From an uncultured Cellvibrio sp. (GTDB lineage Bacteria; Pseudomonadota; Gammaproteobacteria; Pseudomonadales; Cellvibrionaceae): a stretch of 25,761 bases of DNA. The position numbers were made by a program, and so were the translations under genes. The DNA is taken from positions 1 through 25,761 of the forward strand of contig CAMLOU010000051.1 of assembly GCA_946481735.1 (NCBI GenBank). Reading direction: 5' to 3'. Under the pieces are notes generated by a model. That model saw only the letters and a list, made by a program, of their open reading frames with translations, was not told where the DNA came from and did not search any database. Position 1 is the stretch's first letter. Every line of letters starts with the position of its first letter. Below are positions 15,171 through 25,761 of the stretch, piece by piece.

Positions 15171-15213
15171 CAACGCCCTCAATCAATGTACTTGATGAGG
15201 GCGTTGTCGTTTG
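15171..15213 (+). terminator. Probable terminator of the nine-gene operon
   Basis: CAACGCCCTC at 15171-15180 pairs with GAGGGCGTTG at 15197-15206, and ATCAA/TTGAT extend the stem inside with a one-base bulge, leaving a small loop. Only a short, interrupted T stretch follows (TCGTTT). It starts 20 bases after the stop of the TonB-like gene. Confidence 0.65.
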
Positions 15214-19395
<4,182 letters not shown>

Positions 19396-19407
19396 AGGCA
19401 CGTGAGT

Positions 19408-19444
19408 AAAAAAGGCCGGATGGCGTTGTCATCCGGCCTTTTTT
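19408..19444 (+). terminator. Strong rho-independent terminator after the PKD lipoprotein gene
   Basis: The stem AAAAAAGGCCGGAT (19408-19421) pairs perfectly with ATCCGGCCTTTTTT (19431-19444) around a nine-base loop. The T-run and A-run on either side suggest it can work in both directions. It begins 12 bases after the stop codon. Confidence 0.92.
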
Positions 19445-19494
19445 ATTTTCAGGTGGCGTTTTTCCAGCGTTGATTTGCCAAACTTCAGTTATGG

Positions 19495-19510
19495 CTGTAT
19501 AAATAGCCAG
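19495..19510 (+). promoter_or_regulatory. Probable LexA (SOS) box upstream of polB
   Basis: CTGTATAAATAGCCAG matches the gammaproteobacterial LexA consensus CTGT-N8-ACAG with one mismatch (C for A in the right half) and an A/T-rich centre. It lies 20 bases before the polB start. polB (dinA) of E. coli is a classical SOS gene with a similar box, CTGTATAAAACCACAG as I recall it. SOS control of this gene is therefore likely. Confidence 0.75.
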
Positions 19511-19530
19511 CTTTTCTGAGGTCCCTGCCT

Positions 19531-21888
19531 ATGCCCGAAGCCTTCCTGCTAACCCGTCAATGGCGCGACACCCGCGAAGGGGTGTTGCTCGATTTCTGGT
19601 GGGCGACGGAGCAAGGGCCTTGTTGGACCCAAACGCTGGGGCAGGACGTCGTGTTTTTTATCGCGCGTGCCGATGCACCCCGGACCGAAGAGGTGTTGCG
19701 CAATTTACGCCAGTGGCGCCGTGCTGACGTGGACCTCAAAACATTTCGTGATCAACCGGTTAACGCGTTGTATTTCCGCAGCCATCGCACGGCACGCGAT
19801 GCCCAACAATTATTGGATCGCGCTGGCATTCATTATTGGGAAGCCGATATCCGTCCGCCGGAACGCTATCTGATGGAGCGTTTTGTTACGGCTGCTGCGC
19901 AACTCACTTTTTCTGAGCCCTCCATTCCTGCCGACAAACCGCAACGCAATCCACGTATCACACCCTCCGATTATCGCCCCGTGTTGCGCATGGTGTCGTT
20001 GGACATCGAAACCTCCATGGATGCCCGGCAACTTTATTCCATTGCGGTCTGGACTGAGACAGAGCAGCGCATTTTTATGGTGGGTGAAGGTCCGCCAATG
20101 GAGAATTTGATTTATTGCAGCGACGCGAAACAGTGTCTGCAAACGTTTTTCCAATGGCTTGCGGACCATGATCCGGATATTTTGATTGGCTGGAACCTGG
20201 TGCAGTTCGATCTCTGGGTACTGGAGACCTTGTGTCAACGGGAGGGCATTGCGTTGGCGCTGGGGCGCGGCGGGCAGTCAATCCACTGGCGACAGGAAGA
20301 AGGCGAGGGCGGCCGGCGCTATATCACCATGCCGGGGCGTGTTGCGCTCGATGGTATTGAATTGTTAAAAGCGGCCAATTATCGCTTCGACAGTTACTCA
20401 TTACAGAACGTTGCCGAGACCTTGCTGGGTGAAGGAAAGTTATTGCAGGGGCCGGGGCGCGGTGAAGAAATTACTGAACTGTTTCTGACCGATAAGCCCG
20501 CGCTGGCCGCCTATAACCTGCGCGATTGTGAATTAGTCTGGCAGATCTTTGCCGATCAGAAGCTGTTGCACTTTGCGGTGGAGCGCAGCCAACTGACAGG
20601 GCTATTACTGGACCGCAGCGGTGGTTCCGTAGCCGCATTTGAGTACTCTTATTTGCCGCGTTTGCATCGGCGCGGCTACATCGCGCCCAATCTTGGTGAG
20701 CTCGAATCGGACATCGTCAACCCTGGCGGCTACGTGATGAATTCACAGCCGGGTATCTACGACAATGTGTTGGTGCTGGATTTTAAAAGCCTGTATCCCA
20801 GCATCATGCGCACGTTTTTAATTGACCCTTGTGCCTTCTGGTTGGCGCAACATCAATCGCTGTCCGCCGACCAGGTCGTACCGGGTTTTAACGGCGCCTG
20901 CTTTGCGCGGGAAGGGCATATTCTGCCCCAGGTCATTGAGCATTTGTCGACGGCGCGCGATAAAGCCAAGGCCGAAAAAAACGCGCCGCTGTCCCACGCC
21001 ATCAAGATTATTATGAATTCTTTTTACGGTGTGCTTGGTTCAACCGGTTGCCGTTTTTTCGATCCGCGTATCAGCAGCTCCATCACATTACGCGGACACG
21101 ACATTATTCAGCGCAGCCGCGACTGGATTGAACAGCAGGGCTACACGGTGATCTATGGCGATACCGATTCGTTGTTTGTGTGGCTCGAAAATCACAGTGC
21201 GGATGCAATACCGAAATCATCCGACGAATGCCAACAAATCGGTACACGCCTGGCGCGGGAGTTAAATGCCTGGTGGCAAAAAACCATTGCGGATGAATTT
21301 AATTTGCCCTGCGCCCTGGAGATCCAATTTGAAACCCATTACCTGCGCTTTCTTATGCCCACCATGCGCGGTTCTGACCTCGGAACAAAAAAACGCTACG
21401 CCGGTGTGGTGGACAAAAACGGTAAACGGGAACTGGTGTTCAAAGGGCTGGAAAATGTTCGTACTGACTGGACCCAATTAGCACGCGAATTTCAGATGGC
21501 GCTTTACGCCAGGATTTTTGCTGGAGAAGATTATCGGGATTTTGTTCGTGCAACGACGCAAGCCGTGCTGGCGGGTGAGCGGGATGCAGAATTAATTTAT
21601 CGCAAGCGCCTGCGTCGCCAACTGCACGAATACCAAAAGAATGTACCGCCCCATGTGCAAGCCGCGCGCAAATTGCAGCAGTGGACCGGCGAGCGGTTGC
21701 GGCGCGGCGACTGGATCGAATATGTCATCACCACCAATGGTGCCGAGCCGGTGACAGCGCAACAAAGCCCTCTGGATTACCAGCATTACGTCGACAAGCA
21801 ATTAACGCCGGTGGCGGATACGATTTTGCATTTTGTCGAGCAATCCCTGGCGGAGCTGGTGGACAGCCAACTGACGTTGTTCAAGTGA
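19531..21888 (+). CDS. polB: DNA polymerase II (family B)
   Basis: A 785-residue family-B DNA polymerase, close to the 783 residues of E. coli Pol II. It has a 3'-5' proofreading exonuclease and acts in replication restart and lesion bypass. Visible motifs: Exo I SLDIETS with D158 and E160; a second exonuclease region DPDILIGWNLVQFDLWVLE; polymerase motif A DFKSLYPSIMRTF (D417); motif B KIIMNSFYGVLGS; and motif C YGDTDSLFVW (D544, D546). The C-terminus ends SQLTLFK, resembling the beta-clamp-binding peptide (QLxLF) of Pol II. The ATG has GAGGT eight bases upstream and a LexA box before it. The gene stands alone after a strong terminator. Confidence 0.97.
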   Translation: MPEAFLLTRQWRDTREGVLLDFWWATEQGPCWTQTLGQDVVFFIARADAPRTEEVLRNLRQWRRADVDLKTFRDQPVNALYFRSHRTARDAQQLLDRAGIHYWEADIRPPERYLMERFVTAAAQLTFSEPSIPADKPQRNPRITPSDYRPVLRMVSLDIETSMDARQLYSIAVWTETEQRIFMVGEGPPMENLIYCSDAKQCLQTFFQWLADHDPDILIGWNLVQFDLWVLETLCQREGIALALGRGGQSIHWRQEEGEGGRRYITMPGRVALDGIELLKAANYRFDSYSLQNVAETLLGEGKLLQGPGRGEEITELFLTDKPALAAYNLRDCELVWQIFADQKLLHFAVERSQLTGLLLDRSGGSVAAFEYSYLPRLHRRGYIAPNLGELESDIVNPGGYVMNSQPGIYDNVLVLDFKSLYPSIMRTFLIDPCAFWLAQHQSLSADQVVPGFNGACFAREGHILPQVIEHLSTARDKAKAEKNAPLSHAIKIIMNSFYGVLGSTGCRFFDPRISSSITLRGHDIIQRSRDWIEQQGYTVIYGDTDSLFVWLENHSADAIPKSSDECQQIGTRLARELNAWWQKTIADEFNLPCALEIQFETHYLRFLMPTMRGSDLGTKKRYAGVVDKNGKRELVFKGLENVRTDWTQLAREFQMALYARIFAGEDYRDFVRATTQAVLAGERDAELIYRKRLRRQLHEYQKNVPPHVQAARKLQQWTGERLRRGDWIEYVITTNGAEPVTAQQSPLDYQHYVDKQLTPVADTILHFVEQSLAELVDSQLTLFK

Positions 21889-21975
21889 TCGCGCGGCCGC
21901 TTGTGTATCACTGGCGAGGCGTTTAGCATCCCGACATTATTTACCCCACATTATTGACTGACTGTGAGAACGGAT

Positions 21976-22383
21976 ATGGAAGCGGAAGAGATTATCGACA
22001 TGCTGCGCGACAGCAATCAGCCTGTGCCCGTGCCCCTGGATTTACCGGACGAGGATGTGCTGGTGGAAGTAGAAGAGCAAATCCTGCTGCCGATTCCCCG
22101 CGATATGCGGACCTATCTGCTCGAAGCCAGTGACGTGATTTATGGCTCCCTCGAACCGGTCACGGCGGCTGATCCGTATTCCCACACCTATCTGCCGGAA
22201 GTGGCTGCGGTGGCCTGGTCACTGGGTGTGCCCCGTTATCTGGTGCCCTTGTGCGAGGACAACGGCAGCTACTATTGCGTCGAGCCGGAAGGTGAGGTGG
22301 TGTTGTGGCGTAACGGCGACCTGACGGATGAAACCTGGCCATCCGTGTGGCATTGGATTCACGATGTCTGGCTGGAGAGCTGA
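21976..22383 (+). CDS. SMI1/KNR4 (SUKH)-like small protein
   Basis: A 135-residue cytoplasmic protein without signal or membrane segment. The middle and C-terminal region resembles the SMI1/KNR4 (SUKH) fold: IPRDMRTYLLEASDVIYGS early, then YLPEVAAVAWSLGVPRYLVPLCEDNGSYYCVEPEGEVVLW, ending in WPSVWHWIHDVWLE. Members occur as immunity proteins against nuclease toxins and as orphan housekeeping proteins. No toxin gene is adjacent, so an orphan role is more likely. A GTG at 21964 is possible, but the ATG at 21976 with GAGAACGG upstream is better placed. It follows polB by 87 bases and may be co-transcribed with it. Confidence 0.72.
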   Translation: MEAEEIIDMLRDSNQPVPVPLDLPDEDVLVEVEEQILLPIPRDMRTYLLEASDVIYGSLEPVTAADPYSHTYLPEVAAVAWSLGVPRYLVPLCEDNGSYYCVEPEGEVVLWRNGDLTDETWPSVWHWIHDVWLES

Positions 22384-22516
22384 GCACCGTTCTCCAGGCC
22401 GCAGATCGCCGGCTGCAATGCTCATATTTATCGTATATTTTTGTTAATCCCCTGCCAGAAGCTGCTCTTTTCGGGTAAGTTTGACCATAAGATAACAACC
22501 CATAAGAGAGTAAAAC

Positions 22517-23359
22517 ATGCGCTTACACCATCTGGCTGTCCTGGCCGCCGTCACCTTTACCACCGCGTGCAGTGCCACCGATCCCATCGCCCAAACCCCG
22601 CGTGAAAATCCGGATGAAAAGGTCTGGGTCGACCTGTTCAACGGCCGCGACCTCAACGACTGGACCGTCAAGATTAACGGTTATCCGGCGGGCGAAAATG
22701 CCTTTAACACCTTCCGCGTGCAAGACGGCATCATGCAGGCCCGTTACGACGAGTACAGTGAATTCGGTAATCATTTTGGCCACATCTTCTACAACGGCGG
22801 CCCTTACTCCCATTACATCCTGCAAGTGGAATACCGCTTTGTCGGCGAACAGGTTAAAGGCGGTCCGGCCTGGGCCTGGCGCAATAATGGCATCATGTAC
22901 CACGCTCAATCGCCGCTGGAGATGGGTGTTAACCAGGATTTTCCTTCGTGTATTGAGTACCAGCTGCTCGGCGGCGACGGCGAAAAGCCGCGCACCACGG
23001 CCAACCTTTGTACGCCTGGCACCCATGTGGTTATCGACGGTGAGCTGCGCACCGATCATTGCATCGTCTCTACCAGTAAGACTTACCACGGTGACCAATG
23101 GGTGACGGTGGAGCTGCATGTAGAGGGCAATAAGCTGGCCCAGCACATCATTGATGGTGAAGTGGTCATGGAGTACAGCGGTATGCAACTGGACGACGGC
23201 ACGCCGCGCGACAGCGGTTATATCGCCTTTCAGGCGGAAACCCACCCCACGGATATCCGATCGGTGCGTATGTTGAATCTGGAGGGGTGTATGGATGAGA
23301 AGGCGAGTAACTACAAGTCTTATCTGGTGAAGCACGATCCAAAGGCTTGTCGTTATTAG
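22517..23359 (+). CDS. DUF1080 (3-keto-disaccharide hydrolase family) lipoprotein
   Basis: A 280-residue predicted lipoprotein. The signal sequence ends FTTAC with cysteine 18, a somewhat atypical lipobox. The DUF1080 domain, a concanavalin-like beta-sandwich linked to cleavage of 3-keto-glycosides, fills about 35-255: WVDLFNGRDLNDWTVKING, DGIMQARYDEYSEFGNHFG, YRFVGEQVKGGPAWAWRNNGIMYH, PSCIEYQLLGGDG and QWVTVELHVEGN. The final 25 residues, EGCMDEKASNYKSYLVKHDP followed by KACRY, look like the 'GCxDxxAxNY...C' tail repeat seen in many secreted bacterial proteins. GAGAG precedes the ATG. The convergent neighbour is a PVC-type heme protein; genes of both types are often found near each other in carbohydrate-degrading PVC bacteria. 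Confidence 0.87.
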   Translation: MRLHHLAVLAAVTFTTACSATDPIAQTPRENPDEKVWVDLFNGRDLNDWTVKINGYPAGENAFNTFRVQDGIMQARYDEYSEFGNHFGHIFYNGGPYSHYILQVEYRFVGEQVKGGPAWAWRNNGIMYHAQSPLEMGVNQDFPSCIEYQLLGGDGEKPRTTANLCTPGTHVVIDGELRTDHCIVSTSKTYHGDQWVTVELHVEGNKLAQHIIDGEVVMEYSGMQLDDGTPRDSGYIAFQAETHPTDIRSVRMLNLEGCMDEKASNYKSYLVKHDPKACRY

Positions 23360-23378
23360 GGTGTGGCACTAACTGAGT

Positions 23379-23480
23379 TTGGCGTTAGGGCCATTGTTTC
23401 GAAACCCTCAAGTCAGGGACGACTTGAGGGAGCTACAGGGATGTATTCATGCGTTTTCGAAACAATGGCCCTAATGACAA
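23379..23480 (-). repeat. 102-bp inverted-repeat element, copy 2 (inverted relative to copy 1)
   Basis: On the minus strand this is 96 of 102 bases identical to 4691-4792. The arms read TTGGCGTTAGGGCCATTGTT on the left and its near-complement on the right. Relative to copy 1 the stem differs at two base pairs, and in both cases the two arms changed together. An inner hairpin CCCTCAAGTC / GACTTGAGGG lies at 23405-23430. Like copy 1 it sits between convergent genes, 19 bases after the DUF1080 stop. Confidence 0.9.
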
Positions 23481-23525
23481 ACGGTGTGCGAAGTAATATG
23501 TAAGCAACAAACGATGATCTTCAAA

Positions 23526-23549
23526 GAATGCCCGCTAATGCGAGCATTC
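23526..23549 (-). terminator. Candidate terminator of the leftward heme-protein gene
   Basis: GAATGCCCGC and GCGAGCATTC form a ten-pair stem with one mismatch around a TAAT loop. On the minus strand it is followed by only three T residues before GAAG. It lies 14 bases beyond the stop of the leftward gene. Confidence 0.45.
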
Positions 23550-23563
23550 CCATTTAAGAAACC

Positions 23564-25761
23564 TTAATGCTTCTCCGCTTCTTCCTCTTCTCCCGTCAAG
23601 GTCACCAGATACGCTACCAGGTCACGCAGTTGCGCGCGGTCCAGTAAGTAGCCCATGGGTGGCATGCCTGATACGCCCGGTTCGATCTTGCTGATATCGG
23701 CTTTTGCCAGCTGATGGGTTTTGTCTGCCGCGACCAGGGTGATCTCCGTTGCTGTTTCTGCTTCAAAGAAGCCTTCGATGCGTTCGCCGTCAGGCATAAC
23801 TGCGGTGATACGGCCAAAACCGGGGGCGATGCGGGCGCCTGGCGCTACCATAGCTTCTAATAATTGTTCACGGGTCAAGGTGTTGCCGATCTTGGTTAAC
23901 ACTGGCCCGACCATAGTGCCGCGATGGCCGACCATATGGCAGCGGACACATTGGGCGGCGCTGTTGTAGCGGAACAGATCCTGCCCGGCTTGCGCGTCGC
24001 CGCCAAGTAGAGCCTCACGGTATTTTTCCAAAGGATTATTGAGGTCTTTGCGGCTTTCGTAGTCTGCCAGCAATGTTTTCAGTTCGGCGGTACCGGCTTT
24101 TTCGGCGGCAGTAATGACTTCCAGCTGTACGGCAGGTTCGATCTTGCCGGCGATCAGCGCTTGTACTTTTTCTACCAGCACCTGGTGTGCTTCCGGCGCG
24201 TCGACATTGGCGAGGGAGATGAAGGCTGCCTGTTGTTCTCCGACGCTACCCGTATCCAGCAGGATGCGGTGCATTTCGACGACGTCTTTAACCGGCAGAT
24301 CCAGGGTGGGCAACAGGCTCAGGGCGGCCATGCGCACGTCCTGGTCTTTGTCGTTCATGGCGGCAAAGACGGCATCGCCCATGGCTTCATACTGGAGTTT
24401 TTGCAGGTTGTTCAAGGCAGCGATACGCACATGCGGGCTCGTGTCCTTACGCATTACCTGATTCAGTTGTGCCAGGGCTTCGGTGAAACCGAGGTCGCCC
24501 AGGGCAAAGACAGTGGCTTCCCGGACGGCCGGGGTTTTATCCGCCAACAGGGCGGGGTAGGCGGCACGCAGGGCGGTGCGTGCGTCGTCAGCGTTGTTTT
24601 TGATGGCGCCGCGATAGTGGCCGGTTACGCGATCAAAGGCTGAGGTTTCACCCCACACCCCCAGCGCTTTTATCGCCTCGGCGCGTAAGTCACCTGCCCC
24701 TTTGGATTGGGCGAAATTAACCAGGCGTGTCGCGGCGTCGGGCGTACCGACATAGAGATTGGCGTTGATGGCGCGGCGCACCAAGGGCTCGTTGGTAACG
24801 CGGGTTTGCTCCAGCATGCGCGCCAGGGCTGGCAAGGCGGGCTTTACAAACTCGTCATCATTGATGGCACGCGCCGCGTTGGTGACGACAAACTCACTCT
24901 TGTCACTCAGGAATTGTTCCAGTGCCGGGCTTTGTAAGCGGCGCAGGGCCACCACCGCTGCAATCCGCACGGCTTCAGAGGAATGGCGGGCCAGTGCCGC
25001 CAAGGCGGCCTCATCGCCGATACGACCCAGGGCGATAGCACCGGCCTGACGCAGGTAAATATCGCGATCATCGTTGTCGGCCAGCATGGCCACCAGCGGT
25101 GCTACGGCATCATCAGCGCCGATACGGCCCAAGGCCTGGGCGGCAAAAAATACGGTGCGGGGATTATCATCAGACAGTGCCTTGATCAGCAGATCAGTGG
25201 CTTTGGCATAGGCCACATCGCCGAGCAAGCGCGCTGCCTGGGCGCGGATTTCCGGGTCATTATCGCTCAGCAGTGCGACCAGCGGTTCGGCGTGAGCCTG
25301 ATCCTGGCGCGCCAGTTGACCCAATCCCCACATGCCGTGGATGCGTGCCAGTTGATGTTCCCGTTGTTCAATCGCAGCCAGCAGGGCAGGTACCGCCTGG
25401 CGTTCTGCCAACTCAAATTGGGCTTTCTGACGGACGCGCATATCAGGGTGCTGCAGCAGTGCCACCAACTGCTCGGGCGAGAGCGGGCTGAAATCCTCGG
25501 CCAATGTGGCTTGGGTATCCCGGCGTTGTTCACTGCCGGTCTCGGCGGGTTTATCCAGCTTCCAGATGCGGCCCTTGCCATTGCGGCCCCAGCCCTCAAT
25601 CCAGTCGCTCATGTAGAGTGCGCCATCCGGACCGAAATCGAGGCCGGTGCCCTGGACGCCACGGAATACTTTTTTATCGCTGGCAAGCTTGAATGACGCA
25701 CCGTCAGGTTCAAGGGTGAACGCATTGATGCCGGAGCGCGGCGCCGAGCCCACAAACTCCA
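23564..25761 (-). CDS. HEAT-repeat cytochrome c-like protein of the PVC heme-binding type, C-terminal part
   Basis: The visible part is about 732 residues, reading leftward; the frame stays open to the right edge, so the N-terminus is outside the window. The first residues (GTGLDFGPDGALYMSDWIEG, GRIWKL) are the end of a beta-propeller dehydrogenase-like domain of the Pirellula/Verrucomicrobium type. Next come more than ten HEAT/PBS-lyase-like repeats, such as DPEIRAQAARLLGDVAYAKA and IYLRQAGAIALGRIGDEAAL. Near the C-terminus is one c-type heme motif, CVRCH, with a probable distal methionine in SGMPPMG, followed by an LVAYLVTL helix and an acidic tail. Such proteins are thought to pass electrons in extracytoplasmic sugar oxidation. 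The DUF1080 neighbour fits 3-keto-sugar chemistry, by inference. Confidence 0.87.
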   Translation of the reverse strand, partial: EFVGSAPRSGINAFTLEPDGASFKLASDKKVFRGVQGTGLDFGPDGALYMSDWIEGWGRNGKGRIWKLDKPAETGSEQRRDTQATLAEDFSPLSPEQLVALLQHPDMRVRQKAQFELAERQAVPALLAAIEQREHQLARIHGMWGLGQLARQDQAHAEPLVALLSDNDPEIRAQAARLLGDVAYAKATDLLIKALSDDNPRTVFFAAQALGRIGADDAVAPLVAMLADNDDRDIYLRQAGAIALGRIGDEAALAALARHSSEAVRIAAVVALRRLQSPALEQFLSDKSEFVVTNAARAINDDEFVKPALPALARMLEQTRVTNEPLVRRAINANLYVGTPDAATRLVNFAQSKGAGDLRAEAIKALGVWGETSAFDRVTGHYRGAIKNNADDARTALRAAYPALLADKTPAVREATVFALGDLGFTEALAQLNQVMRKDTSPHVRIAALNNLQKLQYEAMGDAVFAAMNDKDQDVRMAALSLLPTLDLPVKDVVEMHRILLDTGSVGEQQAAFISLANVDAPEAHQVLVEKVQALIAGKIEPAVQLEVITAAEKAGTAELKTLLADYESRKDLNNPLEKYREALLGGDAQAGQDLFRYNSAAQCVRCHMVGHRGTMVGPVLTKIGNTLTREQLLEAMVAPGARIAPGFGRITAVMPDGERIEGFFEAETATEITLVAADKTHQLAKADISKIEPGVSGMPPMGYLLDRAQLRDLVAYLVTLTGEEEEAEKH

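Noticed and set aside
24983..25696. 237-codon plus-strand open frame opposite the HEAT-repeat gene
   Set aside because: It lies wholly antisense to a clear HEAT/cytochrome gene and shows no domain or start signal.

Overview
The window looks like chromosomal DNA of a gammaproteobacterium close to Cellvibrio and its relatives (Cellvibrionaceae). The reasons are a long Val-Asp-Pro linker joined to PKD modules in a large surface lipoprotein, a fibro-slime domain, a DUF1080 lipoprotein, a DUF2333 protein, and otherwise ordinary gammaproteobacterial genes (dsbD, PCuAC chaperone, polB). The genus is an inference from gene content. There is no rRNA, tRNA, CRISPR array, phage or recognisable transposase gene.

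Layout. 1-368: N-terminal part of dsbD on the minus strand, running off the left edge. 653-3038: three plus-strand envelope genes (a lipoprotein, a PCuAC-type copper chaperone, a DUF2333 membrane protein). 3282-5473: three outer-membrane beta-barrel genes. The first carries an SH3 domain and overlaps the second; the third is a paralogue of the second and points toward it. 5961-15150: a tight nine-gene operon, described below. 15736-19395: a lipoprotein of about 1,219 residues with a propeller-like N-terminus, 34 VDP repeats, four PKD domains and a C-terminal fibro-slime domain, closed by a strong terminator. 19531-21888: DNA polymerase II, preceded by a probable LexA box. 21976-22383: a small SMI1/KNR4-like protein. 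22517-23359: a DUF1080 lipoprotein. 23564-25761: the C-terminal part of a HEAT-repeat cytochrome c-like protein of the PVC heme-binding type, truncated by the right edge.

The most striking element is the operon at 5961-15150. It encodes, in order, an exported coiled-coil protein, an exported TPR/coiled-coil protein, two TPR lipoproteins, a small exported protein, a TolQ/ExbB/MotA-type channel protein, two different ExbD/TolR-type proteins, and a TonB-like protein whose C-terminus resembles the AgmX/PglI domain. This is the part list of an Agl-Glt-type machine, the system that powers focal-adhesion gliding in Myxococcus xanthus. The neighbouring beta-barrels could be its outer-membrane partners, like GltA and GltB. 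A proton-driven inner-membrane motor linked through the periplasm to the outer membrane is the simplest reading. Its function in this organism cannot be read from the sequence.

A second finding is a pair of 102-bp inverted-repeat elements (4691-4792 and 23379-23480), in opposite orientation, each between convergent genes. They differ at six positions, four of which form two compensatory pairs in the long stem. This suggests a dispersed, structure-constrained MITE- or REP-like family.
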